Notes under the pieces: model-generated
Databases searched by the model: none
Told to the model about the DNA's origin: nothing
Seen by the model: the letters and a program-made list of their open reading frames with translations, nothing else
In this document: one piece after another, positions 30,352-38,517 of the stretch
Position numbering within the stretch: position 1 is the first letter of the stretch
How the letters are laid out: each line of letters opens with the position of its first letter
Position numbers and translations under genes: made by a program
Source of the DNA: Catonella morbi ATCC 51271
GTDB lineage: Bacteria > Bacillota > Clostridia > Lachnospirales > Lachnospiraceae
Length of the DNA: 64,000 bases
Direction: 5' to 3'
Assembly (NCBI RefSeq): GCF_000160035.2
Contig: NZ_KI535369.1
Span: 1,733 to 65,732 of the forward strand

Positions 30352-30837
30352 ATGGATAAAATTTTAATTATTATTGTACTTTTAGGACTAGGAATATTTT
30401 TTATAGGAAAAATGTTTAATCCCCCGGTTGGACCTAAATATAAGTTAAAGTCAATTCTTTTTAATCCTGAAAACAGTCAGGTTTCACAAGAACTTGGAAA
30501 ACTGATTTTTATATCAAAGGGAAAAAGAAAAATTATTTTGCCAACCGAATTTGATTTATGGACAGAGGCTAAACTTTTTGAAAAAGGGATTGTTTTAAAG
30601 AAAAATAAAAAAGAAAGGACAATATTTTTTGGTGAATTATCCTCTATAGAGCCTTTTTTAGTTAATTCATTATTTGTAAAAGGTAAATATTTTGGATATT
30701 CATTTACATTGAGAAATAAAAAAGAGAGGTTAGAATTAAAAAGCTGTGATATGAATGATTTAGATGTGTTTATTGATGAACTATGTAAATTATTTTTACA
30801 GGAAACAGAAAAGGTAGTAATAAAGGAGGCAGGATGA
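30352..30837 (+). CDS. Hypothetical membrane-anchored protein
   Basis: The 161-residue protein has one N-terminal membrane segment (residues 4-21) and a soluble beta-rich domain with alternating lysines (KLIFISKGKRKIILPTEF ... RTIFFGELSSIEPF) that looks PH-like. I do not recognise a family. Its stop overlaps the start of the next membrane-protein gene by four bases (ATGA), so the two are likely a functional pair. Confidence 0.55.
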   Translation: MDKILIIIVLLGLGIFFIGKMFNPPVGPKYKLKSILFNPENSQVSQELGKLIFISKGKRKIILPTEFDLWTEAKLFEKGIVLKKNKKERTIFFGELSSIEPFLVNSLFVKGKYFGYSFTLRNKKERLELKSCDMNDLDVFIDELCKLFLQETEKVVIKEAG

Positions 30838-31163
30838 AAGCTTTTATAAAGAAATATTATGTTTATATTTTAGTAATGCTTGCATTTTATGTGGCAGCAC
30901 CGTTGTTATGTAGGGATACAGGCAGTGCAATGTTTACACTGCTTTGTCTTTTACCGGCTATATTGTTCATACTTTCACTTGTATATGCCAAAATGAATGG
31001 ATTTAAATGGTACTTATCAATTATTATCGGTTTACTGTGGCTTCCTGCTATTATATATTTGAATGAATCTGCAACAATATATGCTCTTATTTATGGAGTT
31101 ATAAGTTTTGTTGGACAGGGAATAGGATTTTTGATGAATAAAATACTAAATAGTGGAAAATAG
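30834..31163 (+). CDS. Hypothetical membrane protein
   Basis: The 109-residue protein is almost wholly hydrophobic with four predicted membrane helices (about residues 9-26, 32-50, 58-76 and 82-102). There is no recognisable motif. It is coupled by a four-base overlap to the preceding membrane-anchored protein. Confidence 0.55.
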   Translation: MKAFIKKYYVYILVMLAFYVAAPLLCRDTGSAMFTLLCLLPAILFILSLVYAKMNGFKWYLSIIIGLLWLPAIIYLNESATIYALIYGVISFVGQGIGFLMNKILNSGK

Positions 31164-31233
31164 ACTGATTAATATATCGTAATTACTTTAGTAATTAATA
31201 TAGAAAAACTGTTGTTTGAGAAAGGAATTAAAT

Positions 31234-31554
31234 ATGTCATCAAGTAAGGAATATTTGAATTTTATCCTTGAGCAGTTATCTGAATTAGGGGATATTAGTT
31301 ACAGGGCTATGATGGGAGAATATATTATATACTACAAGGGTAGAATAGTTGGTGGAATATATGATGACAGATTGCTTGTTAAACCTGTAAAATCAGCAAT
31401 TGACTATATGCCGGATGCAAAATATGAACTTCCTTATGAGGGGGCAAAAGCGATGTTGCTTGTGGATAATGTGGATAACAGGAAATATTTGACGGATTTA
31501 TTTGAAATTATGTTTGATGAATTGCCGGTTCCGAAGGTAAAAAAGAAGAAGTAG
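31234..31554 (+). CDS. TfoX N-terminal domain protein
   Basis: The 106-residue protein matches the TfoX/Sxy N-terminal domain (ISYRAMMGEYIIYYKGRIVGG, then DDRLLVKPV). In gamma-proteobacteria TfoX regulates competence; stand-alone N-domain proteins in Firmicutes are of unknown role. I place the start at 31234 where AAAGGA lies seven bases upstream; a TTG six codons earlier lacks a ribosome site. A basic tail ends the protein. Confidence 0.75.
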   Translation: MSSSKEYLNFILEQLSELGDISYRAMMGEYIIYYKGRIVGGIYDDRLLVKPVKSAIDYMPDAKYELPYEGAKAMLLVDNVDNRKYLTDLFEIMFDELPVPKVKKKK

Positions 31555-31582
31555 AATATAAAATTTTATGGAGGGCATGAGA

Positions 31583-32008
31583 ATGGACAGATTAAAAGAA
31601 CTTTATGAAGCAAAGAGGGCGGCTGAAGAGGTAATTGCAAGGATAGATAATGCCATATCTTCTTTAGACAGTGCATCATCCTGGGGATTATTTGATATTT
31701 TTGGTGGAGGAATGATTTCAAGCTTTATTAAAAGGGGTAAAATTCAGGATGCAAATGCTGATATCGAAGAAATATACTCTTCACTAACTGTATTAAATAA
31801 GGAGCTTGAAGATGTTGATATGCATTTGCCGGCAGGAATAAGCGATACTATAAGCGATGGTGCTTTCGACATCTGGTTTGACAATATATTTACGGATATC
31901 AGAGTACAGGGTGAAATTAAAGATACATTGTATGAGCTAAAGAATTTTAGAAGAGATATAATTAGTTTGATTGAAAGGTTAAATGCTGAAATAAGACAAT
32001 ATCAATAA
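31583..32008 (+). CDS. Hypothetical coiled-coil protein
   Basis: This product of about 141 residues begins with a long helix (MDRLKELYEAKRAAEEVIAR). A short glycine-rich hydrophobic turn follows (WGLFDIFGGGMISSF), then two further amphipathic helices ending NAEIRQYQ. The overall pattern is a helical hairpin/coiled coil around a membrane-active-looking turn. No family is recognised. GGAGGG lies seven bases before the chosen ATG. Confidence 0.5.
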   Translation: MDRLKELYEAKRAAEEVIARIDNAISSLDSASSWGLFDIFGGGMISSFIKRGKIQDANADIEEIYSSLTVLNKELEDVDMHLPAGISDTISDGAFDIWFDNIFTDIRVQGEIKDTLYELKNFRRDIISLIERLNAEIRQYQ

Positions 32009-32034
32009 TTTGGGTTAAATATTGGAGTAAAACT

Positions 32035-32379
32035 ATGCTTGGTAAGCTTGTAAAAGTGACGGTTGACAGACCGCTCGGGAGTTATCATCCTAAACATCAG
32101 GATATGTATTATCCGATAAACTATGGTTATACAGAAGGAATAATTGCAGGAGATGGTGAAGAACAAGATGCCTATATAATAGGTATTGATGAGCCAATAA
32201 AAGAGTTTACGGGAAGGGTAATTGCCATTATTCATCGTTACGATGATGTAGAAGAAAAGTGGGTGGTTGCACCTGAAAACAGTCATTTTACAAAGGCTGA
32301 AATAATGGAAAAAGTAGAGTTTACAGAAAAGTATTATAACTCTGAAATTATAATGATGGATGATAAAATAACGGTTTAA
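32035..32379 (+). CDS. Inorganic pyrophosphatase-like protein
   Basis: The 114-residue protein carries VTVDRPLGSYHPKH, YYPINYGYTEG and EEQDAYIIGIDEP, which resemble family I inorganic pyrophosphatase elements (the YPxNYG and D-x-x-D active-site strands). It is shorter than true PPases and lacks part of the metal-binding set, as in a group of short Clostridia proteins given this name. Pyrophosphatase activity is therefore uncertain. A perfect inverted repeat begins in its last codons. Confidence 0.65.
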   Translation: MLGKLVKVTVDRPLGSYHPKHQDMYYPINYGYTEGIIAGDGEEQDAYIIGIDEPIKEFTGRVIAIIHRYDDVEEKWVVAPENSHFTKAEIMEKVEFTEKYYNSEIIMMDDKITV

Positions 32380-32422
32380 CGTTGGCGTTTTTGATAAAAA
32401 GTAAAAAACGCCAACGTTAAAC
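32374..32422. repeat. Perfect 19-bp inverted repeat
   Basis: GTTTAACGTTGGCGTTTTT (32374-32392) is exactly complementary to 32404-32422, with an 11-base loop. It includes the stop codon of the pyrophosphatase-like gene and ends 20 bases before the next start. There is no T-run after the second arm, so it is not a standard terminator for either strand, although it would stop or stabilise a transcript end. Confidence 0.8.
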
Positions 32423-32442
32423 TAAAAACTATAGGAGATTAT

Positions 32443-32933
32443 ATGGGAACATTTTTATCTGGAATAAAACAAAATTTATGCAGTAATTCACTTGTTTTGA
32501 TAAAGCCGATAGAAGATGAAACTGACCTTTGGTATGCTGTAGAAGAATGTAAGATAACAAGTGAACAGATGGAATATGTAAATCCTGCAAGTTTTTCAGT
32601 AGGAAGAGCATATTTAGCTCCTGAAAATAATGTGCCTTGTGTTATTTACAATAATGAAAATAAAAGAGTGGGATTTATTTCGTTTAGGAAAATAGTACTC
32701 AATAAAAAAGGTTTTAATTGGAGTTTTTTTATAGATAAGAATTATCAGAATAAGGGTTTAGGAAGGGCAACCGCAGAGTGTGCGATAAAAACTTTGCAAA
32801 AATTGGACAGCAATATGCCGATTTTCCTAACTACAGAACAAAATAATGAGTTGGCTCAGAGACTATACATAATTTAGGATTTAAAAAAGCTGATTTCTTG
32901 GATGGGGATGATTTAGTGTTTGTGTATGAATAA
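32443..32933 (+). pseudogene. GNAT acetyltransferase, frameshifted near the end
   Basis: The first 143 codons encode a GNAT domain with the acetyl-CoA loop KNYQNKGLGRATAE, and the reading frame then stops at TAG 32875-32877. Shifting frame by one base at about 32867 restores the expected ending: LY-H-NLGFKKADFLDGDDL through to VYE and a stop at 32931-32933. One base (the C of a CAT His codon) seems to be missing. It is either a recent pseudogene or a sequencing error; the 5' part could still make a nearly full protein. Confidence 0.75.
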
Positions 32934-32954
32934 TTTATTAGGAGGTAAGGTAAA

Positions 32955-33392
32955 ATGTGTATAGAATGTTACTCAGATAATAATAGAATTACGCCATTAT
33001 TAAATCCACTGGATTGTCTTAAAAATCATACTCAATATATTTGCGGAACCTGTGGGAGATGTATTTGTATAGAAAATGATCCAAAACGCGGATTGCAGAG
33101 ATGGAACTTTCCTTTTAAAAGCTTGGACATTGCTAAGCTGTATCTGCGTACGGCTGATTATACCATGAAAAAATCCTGCGGTATTTATGAGATAAAAAGT
33201 GAAAAGGGCAGAGCGTCCTACAAAATTTTTCCTGATGTCAAAGATTTAGAATTATATCTGAAAAATAATAAAGGAAAAGTTTGTGAAACTATGAAGCCGG
33301 CTTTTATGGTAGAAGAATATAAGGAGTATGAGACTACTGAGGTGAGAAAACTAAATTCCGATGAAATAGAAAAGTATATGTCGGAGAGATAA
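32955..33392 (+). CDS. Hypothetical cysteine-rich protein
   Basis: The 145-residue protein begins with clustered cysteines (MCIECYSDN ... CGTCGRCICIE) that could bind zinc or an iron-sulfur centre, followed by a helical region (KSLDIAKLYLRTADYTM) and an acidic tail. I cannot name the family. TAGGAGG lies well placed before the ATG. A GNAT gene starts five bases after the stop, so the two are co-transcribed; a role as target or partner of the acetyltransferase is only a guess. Confidence 0.55.
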   Translation: MCIECYSDNNRITPLLNPLDCLKNHTQYICGTCGRCICIENDPKRGLQRWNFPFKSLDIAKLYLRTADYTMKKSCGIYEIKSEKGRASYKIFPDVKDLELYLKNNKGKVCETMKPAFMVEEYKEYETTEVRKLNSDEIEKYMSER

Positions 33393-33396
33393 GAAG

Positions 33397-33834
33397 ATGA
33401 AAATTATACCTTTTGAAGAAAGATACCGTGATGACCTAATTTTTATGATTTTGCAGGCTAAGGATGCTTTGGGAAGAAAACCGGGCTTAAATGAAGACCT
33501 GCTGGATATAAAATCTCATTATTTTGATAAGGGAGGCAGGTTTTGGATTGCCATTGATGAAAATGACAGAGTTATAGGAAGTGTTGGATATATGAGAGTC
33601 AATGGCACAAATGAAGCGTTTCTCCATAGATTATTTGTGAAGGCTGCAGAGAAACATAAAGGAATAGGAACAGCGTTGCTTAAGGTGGCAGAAGAGTGTA
33701 TGAAAAATAATAAAATCTTGGTTTCAAAAGTTCATCTTGGAACTCCTAAAGAAGACTGGTTTGAGTCTTATTCCTTTTATCCAAAGCATGGCTATGTGGA
33801 ATATGAAGAGAGATATATGAAGAAATTGTTGTAG
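33397..33834 (+). CDS. GNAT family N-acetyltransferase
   Basis: The 145-residue protein has the GNAT core: IDENDRVIGSVGYMRV strand, LHRLFVKAAEKHKGIGTALL acetyl-CoA loop (about residues 70-90) and a final YPKHGYVEYEERYMKK segment. The substrate is unknown. It is coupled to the Cys-rich protein gene upstream. parS site 1 lies 39 bases after its stop. Confidence 0.8.
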   Translation: MKIIPFEERYRDDLIFMILQAKDALGRKPGLNEDLLDIKSHYFDKGGRFWIAIDENDRVIGSVGYMRVNGTNEAFLHRLFVKAAEKHKGIGTALLKVAEECMKNNKILVSKVHLGTPKEDWFESYSFYPKHGYVEYEERYMKKLL

Positions 33835-34174
33835 GATATGAAATAAATACAATGGATGTTTAATAATCAAAATGTTTCACGTGAAACATTTTGATGTAAT
33901 ATGAAGTTTCTTTGAAATTCTCCATTAAACAATAATCTCTCCGGGGGATGTACAATTCATGGAAAGGAAGTATTCTATTTGGCACCGCTCGTGTTCTAAG
34001 TATATGCAAGCATACACTTTTTTTACTCGGAAATTCATTACTAAGCAAACAAAATCTCTCTCAAGAGTATATATCTTTAAGCAGAGAATTTGTCTTATAT
34101 CACTGCCTGTGTTCAAAGAGCAGGTGAAGTACACTGTTTAATAATATGAATATAAAACTGAAAGGAGGATTTTT
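33835..34174. other. Intergenic region with parS site 1
   Basis: Besides the parS palindrome no convincing gene is found in these 340 bases. Short frames on both strands lack protein character and ribosome sites. The end of the region carries the AAAGGAGG site of the next gene. Confidence 0.5.
33873..33888. promoter_or_regulatory. parS chromosome-segregation site 1
   Basis: TGTTTCACGTGAAACA is an exact match to the bacterial parS consensus bound by ParB (Spo0J). Here the palindrome extends perfectly to 30 bp (33866-33895). It lies in an intergenic gap, about 16 kb from the DnaA boxes, on the right arm. Confidence 0.93.
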
Positions 34175-34429
34175 ATGATAAAAAAGAAAAAACTTTTTTC
34201 TGCATATATTTGTGTAATAGTTTTTAGTGTTTGTATAATAGGCGGATTCTTTATTAAAACTTTGTTTGTTATTGCTATTGTCAGTTTAGCAGGATATATT
34301 CTGATTGATAAAAAGTATTTGAGGTGTCCGCATTGTGGTGGTTTTGAAAATTTGGAAAGACTTTTATATGCCAAAAAACATATTTATCACTGTAGGCATT
34401 GCGGTGAAATTATAAAAATTGGAAAATAA
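34175..34429 (+). CDS. Small membrane protein with zinc ribbon
   Basis: The 84-residue protein has two membrane segments (residues 8-24 and 28-44) followed by a C-terminal zinc ribbon, CPHCGG and CRHCGE about 24 residues apart. AAAGGAGG precedes the start. Function is unknown; related zinc-ribbon membrane proteins are common in Clostridia. Confidence 0.65.
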   Translation: MIKKKKLFSAYICVIVFSVCIIGGFFIKTLFVIAIVSLAGYILIDKKYLRCPHCGGFENLERLLYAKKHIYHCRHCGEIIKIGK

Positions 34430-34466
34430 AATCCATGTAAAAAAATCGCATCGGAGGTATTTAAAT

Positions 34467-34688
34467 ATGAAAAAACGGAATGTGGCTATTGTTTGCATAT
34501 TGTTAGCTATTATTCTTCTTATACCAATTCCATTGAGATTAAAAGATGGCGGTACTGTGGAGTATAAAGCTTTGGCTTATAGTGTTTCAAGAGTTCATAG
34601 ATTAGCCCCTGCAAAGGCTGAAAAGGAATATGAAGAAGGAATTATTATCAAAGTCTTAGGTATTGAGGTTTATAATAATGTTGAATAG
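34467..34688 (+). CDS. Small single-span membrane protein
   Basis: The product of about 73 residues has one N-terminal hydrophobic helix (VAIVCILLAIILLIPIPL) and a conserved-looking outer segment (LKDGGTVEYKALAYSVSRVHRL ... VLGIEVYNNVE, here in pieces). I recall similar short proteins in many Clostridia, all of unknown role. I chose the ATG at 34467 with GGAGG upstream; a longer frame starting 16 codons earlier is unlikely because it overlaps the previous gene. Confidence 0.6.
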   Translation: MKKRNVAIVCILLAIILLIPIPLRLKDGGTVEYKALAYSVSRVHRLAPAKAEKEYEEGIIIKVLGIEVYNNVE

Positions 34689-35032
34689 TACAATATGGGA
34701 TTATACTGATAATTAAAAAAATATTTTTGCAAGCATTTTATAAAATAGATTTAATTATGCTTTTAACTAATTTGTGGAGCCACTACTTTTATTTAAATGT
34801 TTCACGTGAAACATTTTATCGAAATATAATTATATGCTGATAGATGACAAGAATTAGATTAATATTGAGTTCTGGTTCCGGTTTAGTATTTGATACATTA
34901 GCAAATTGGAAGTTATAGGACTAATGTGCTTGTTTGGCAGACTAAGTTATGTATTTGATGATAATGCCGATTATAGATGAATATGTGATAGATTAGATAC
35001 TCGCACCACTGACGCGAGAAATGGAGAAGTAT
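34689..35032. other. Intergenic region with parS site 2
   Basis: The stretch is AT-rich with no intact gene. It contains parS site 2 and, at 34999-35022, a 24-base sequence repeated with one change at 35322-35345 inside the following pseudogene. Confidence 0.5.
34798..34813. promoter_or_regulatory. parS chromosome-segregation site 2
   Basis: An exact TGTTTCACGTGAAACA palindrome, flanked by AA and TTTT as at the other two sites. It lies 925 bases from site 1 in a gene-free gap. Confidence 0.93.
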
Positions 35033-36060
35033 ATGGGGAAGAGTGAAATTGTGGGATATGAACCACTTCTGAATGATTTAAAGGAAATGATCCAAAATAA
35101 ACAATATCGAGTTCTGAAATTACTCAATTCAGAGACAATAAATTTGTATTGGGAGATTGGAAAAGAAATATGTATTTAACAGGAACAAAATGGCTGGGGA
35201 AAATCGATTGTTTAGGTACTTTCTGCAGAATTACAAAAAGAGTTTCCTGGTGCAAAGGGATATTAGCAGCAAATCTATGGAGAATGCGCAATTTCTATTT
35301 GACATATCGTAATTCTGAAAAACTCGCACCACTGGCGCGAGAAATTAGTTGGAGTAATAATATCATCATTATGGAAAAATGTAAGGATGATTTAAAATGT
35401 GAATTTTACATTCAAATGACGAAAAGATATGGCTGGACTAAGCGTATCTTAACTAATTTTATTGAGGCACAGACCTATGAGAAATATTTGCTGAATCAGA
35501 CAAATTTCGATTTAACACTTCCTATTGATCAGAGGGCACAGGCTAAGATTGCAGTAAAAGATGAATATACATTTGATTTTGCAGAATTGTCACCAGAATA
35601 CTCAGAACACGAATTAGAAATGCAGCTGGTAAATAACATAAGAGCGTTTTTGATAGAAATGGGTGGAGACTATACTTTTATAGGAAACCAATACCATCTG
35701 ATGGCTGGGAGCAGAGACTTATATATTGATTTGCTGCTATTTCATAGAAGACTGAGAAGCCTAATAGCAATAGAACTTAAAATCGGTGAATTTGAAGCAG
35801 AATATGCCGGGAAAATGTAACTTTATCTGACCGCATTGGATGAACAGGTCAAATTACCTGCAGAGAACCCGTCAATCGGAATTATTATTTGTAAGAGTAA
35901 GGATAAAACTTATGTAGAATATGCGTTAAAGAATATTAGTGCTCCGATTGGTGTGGCTACATATCAATTAAGAAATACGTTGCCGGAAGAAATGAAAGCA
36001 ATGTTGCCGGAGCCTGAGGAGATTGTAAAGAAATTGAGATTATTTGATAATAAATTATAA
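35033..36060 (+). pseudogene. DUF1016 (YhcG-type, PDDEXK nuclease) gene, decayed
   Basis: The pieces reconstruct a YhcG-like protein. Its N-terminal helical domain is EIVGYEPLLNDLKEMIQ ... NLYWEIGKEI, then QEQNGWGKSIV, LSAELQKEFPGAKGY and ANLWRMRNFYLTYR. The C-terminal nuclease domain reads RDLYIDLLLFHRRLRSLIAIELKIG. At least three frame changes occur between 35170 and 35290, and a stop (TAA at 35818-35820) interrupts AGKM-LYLTALDEQV. DUF1016 proteins are associated with restriction and defence islands. It is not expressed as a full protein. Confidence 0.85.
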
Positions 36061-36127
36061 CTATAATTAAAGTTTTGATAATAGATGAAATCAACAATTT
36101 CCAATTTACAGATAGGAGTGTTGAAAT

Positions 36128-36901
36128 ATGATATTTCACGAATTTGGTGATAAAAATTTTCCAGATATATTATTGATACACGGTGGAGGTAATTCCTGGT
36201 GGAATTATCTTAGGCAAGCTCGTATGTTATCAGATAAATACCATGTAATTTTACCAACACTTGATGGTCATGGAGAAGAATATCAAAAAGATTATATTTC
36301 AACGGAAAATTCTGCAAAGCAAATTTTGGAATATATAAAAAATAATTGTGACAGAAAATTGTTTGTTATAGGAGGTGTTTCTCTGGGTGGTCAAATTGCA
36401 ATTGAGTTATTATCACTAGATGGCGATATAGCTGAGAAAGCAATAATAGATGGGAGTATTTGTATTCCTCAGCCTAAATTGGCACGAATTTGTACGATTA
36501 TTGTAAAGCTGTTTGGGAAAATTATGTTTAGCAAGTCAGCCAGTAAAATTCAGTTAAGTTTAATGAAGAAAATGTATCCCAATATGGCTTATCCGGAAGA
36601 AATAGAAAACTATTATATGAAGGATATGCCAAGGATTCCAATTAAAACATTAGTGACTATATACCAAACATATATGGGAAGGTATAGACTTAAAGATACT
36701 ATTACAGAAAGTAAAGCACAGGTATTATATATTTATGGTGAAAAAGAAATGAAATGTGTGAAGGAATCAGCTAAGCTGTTTCAGAAAATGCATCCTGATT
36801 GTGCTCTCTATGAGGCTAAAGGATATAATCATGGATATCTATCAGCTTATCTGCCTTTAGAATGGATGGAACTGTTTAATCATATATTGATACGACAATG
36901 A
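36128..36901 (+). CDS. Alpha/beta hydrolase
   Basis: This 257-residue protein has the oxyanion motif ILLIHGGGNSWWNY, nucleophile elbow GGVSLGGQIA (Ser at about residue 86), an acidic residue in YIYGEKEMK and a late catalytic His in GYNHGYLS. A lid of helices lies between. It looks like a lipase/esterase or peptidase of the superfamily; the substrate cannot be named. GGAG lies ahead of the ATG. The SUFU-domain gene follows after 29 bases. Confidence 0.8.
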   Translation: MIFHEFGDKNFPDILLIHGGGNSWWNYLRQARMLSDKYHVILPTLDGHGEEYQKDYISTENSAKQILEYIKNNCDRKLFVIGGVSLGGQIAIELLSLDGDIAEKAIIDGSICIPQPKLARICTIIVKLFGKIMFSKSASKIQLSLMKKMYPNMAYPEEIENYYMKDMPRIPIKTLVTIYQTYMGRYRLKDTITESKAQVLYIYGEKEMKCVKESAKLFQKMHPDCALYEAKGYNHGYLSAYLPLEWMELFNHILIRQ

Positions 36902-36930
36902 CAAATTGGAAATAATTGGAGGTAAAATAG

Positions 36931-37605
36931 ATGGGATTATTTGATAAATTAAAGAAAACAATGAAAAACGATGATGTAAAAGTTTCTGAAGAAAACGAAA
37001 ATGAAGCTATTGGATGGCGGGCAATCGAGGAGGAATTCTTGAGAGTATATCCGGGACAAAATAATCCAAAGCACTATGGAACATTAATTTCATGGATGCT
37101 TGGTGGAAATGATCCATTGGATGGTATTAGCATATATGATGGAGGGGACTACTGGCACTTTGTTTCATTTGGTCAGACAGAGTTATATGAAAAGGAAAGT
37201 GATACCAAAGAAATAAGCGGTTATGGTTATGAGCTTACATTTAAGCTGAAAAAAGATCATTATGAAGATGAAGAATCTGAAATAAGAAATATCTGCGGAA
37301 TCCTACAGATGATTGCAAGACTGACTTTTACTAAAGGTGAAATATTTCAGCCGTTTGAATTTATTTATACCGGGCAGTTGGTGGGCATAGATGCAAAACA
37401 AAAGTCAAATTTAACAGGGTTTATTACAATCAAAGATACCACAGTTGAAACAATTAAGACTCCAAATGGTACAGTCGAATTCGTAGAGCTTATTGGAATG
37501 ACTGACGCAGAATTAAAAACATTATCAACGGTTGAATCAGTTATGGAAATCTACAAGAAACTGGGCTCGGATATTACTGATTATCATAGAGAATCTCTGG
37601 TATAA
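36931..37605 (+). CDS. Suppressor-of-fused (SUFU) domain protein
   Basis: The 224-residue product has the SUFU domain: GWRAIEEEFLRVYPGQ, NPKHYGTLISWMLGGNDPLDG, YWHFVSFGQTELYEKES and GYGYELTFKL. In bacteria SUFU domains are often immunity proteins that neutralise polymorphic toxins; this is family knowledge, not shown here. The N-terminus is charged and without a signal, so it is cytoplasmic. No adjacent toxin gene is seen. parS site 3 lies 38 bases past its stop. Confidence 0.85.
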   Translation: MGLFDKLKKTMKNDDVKVSEENENEAIGWRAIEEEFLRVYPGQNNPKHYGTLISWMLGGNDPLDGISIYDGGDYWHFVSFGQTELYEKESDTKEISGYGYELTFKLKKDHYEDEESEIRNICGILQMIARLTFTKGEIFQPFEFIYTGQLVGIDAKQKSNLTGFITIKDTTVETIKTPNGTVEFVELIGMTDAELKTLSTVESVMEIYKKLGSDITDYHRESLV

Positions 37606-37642
37606 AGATAATTCTTGATTTGCCCTTGATGATTAAAATAAA

Positions 37643-37658
37643 TGTTTCACGTGAAACA
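37643..37658. promoter_or_regulatory. parS chromosome-segregation site 3
   Basis: A third exact TGTTTCACGTGAAACA, with flanks AA and TT. It is 2.8 kb from site 2 and lies in the short gap before the next hydrolase gene. Confidence 0.93.
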
Positions 37659-37695
37659 TTTTTACAGTATAAAGTGAAAGCAGGGGTGATTATTT

Positions 37696-38517
37696 GTGAT
37701 TGAAAAAATACATAAAACTTCTTGTGGGACAATCCACTATTGGATAAATGATTTCAATGAAAAATTAAAAATCGCTCTTATATTTTTACCGGGGCTCACT
37801 GCCGATCATAGATTGTTTGATAAACAAATAGAGTATTTTAAGAACAAGTTTAGAGTTTTTGTGTGGGATGCACCGGGGCATGCGGTATCTTATCCTTTTA
37901 AGCTTGATTTTGATTTGTTTGATGAAGCAAAATGGTTAGATGAAATAATAACAATGGAAGGTATTGAATATCCTATATTAATAGGTCAGTCGATGGGGGG
38001 ATATTTAGGTCAGGTGTATGCAGAGCTTTTTCCTAAAAAAATAAAAGGTCTTGTTATGATTGATTCTCCGTCTCTCCAAAGGAAATATTATACAGCTGTA
38101 GAATTATGGCTGTTAAAAAATGTAGAATTGATTTATATGCTGTATCCATGGAAAGTACTTTTGAAGTCTGTGTGCAGAGGTGTATCGACTACAAAGTATG
38201 GTAGAAAACTGATGTTCGATATGATGATGGCTTATAATGGAAATAAAAAAAGATATACTCGTCTTGCGGGACATGGATATAAGATTCTGGCACAAGCAAT
38301 AGAGAAAAAGCTGACTTACAAGGTAAACTGTCCATATATGGTTTTATGTGGAAAAGAAGACCGAGCAGGTTCTTGTTTAAGATACTTAAAAGCATATGAA
38401 AAAAATACAGGAAAATCTGTTAAATGGATTAAGAATGCAGGGCATAATTCAAATACAGACCGGCCTGAGAAAGTTAATAGATTGATTGATGAGTTTTTGG
38501 AAGGAGTTATATGTTGA
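37696..38517 (+). CDS. Alpha/beta hydrolase
   Basis: The 273-residue protein has an oxyanion strand IFLPGLTADHRLFD, nucleophile GQSMGGYLGQ (Ser at about residue 98), an acid in LCGKEDRAGS and a catalytic His in NAGHNSNTD. This resembles the 2-succinyl-6-hydroxy-cyclohexadiene-carboxylate synthase/esterase group of small hydrolases. The start is GTG with AGGGGTGAT upstream. Its stop overlaps the next GNAT gene, so they are coupled. Confidence 0.78.
   Translation: MIEKIHKTSCGTIHYWINDFNEKLKIALIFLPGLTADHRLFDKQIEYFKNKFRVFVWDAPGHAVSYPFKLDFDLFDEAKWLDEIITMEGIEYPILIGQSMGGYLGQVYAELFPKKIKGLVMIDSPSLQRKYYTAVELWLLKNVELIYMLYPWKVLLKSVCRGVSTTKYGRKLMFDMMMAYNGNKKRYTRLAGHGYKILAQAIEKKLTYKVNCPYMVLCGKEDRAGSCLRYLKAYEKNTGKSVKWIKNAGHNSNTDRPEKVNRLIDEFLEGVIC

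Noticed and set aside
33925-34134. Minus-strand reading frame of 69 codons in the gap after parS site 1
   Set aside because: No ribosome site, low-complexity amino-acid content and no family resemblance; the region is better described as non-coding.
34690-35030. Phage attachment site or integrase remnant near the repeated 24-base sequence
   Set aside because: No integrase or tRNA gene is present, and the repeat lies inside a decayed gene.
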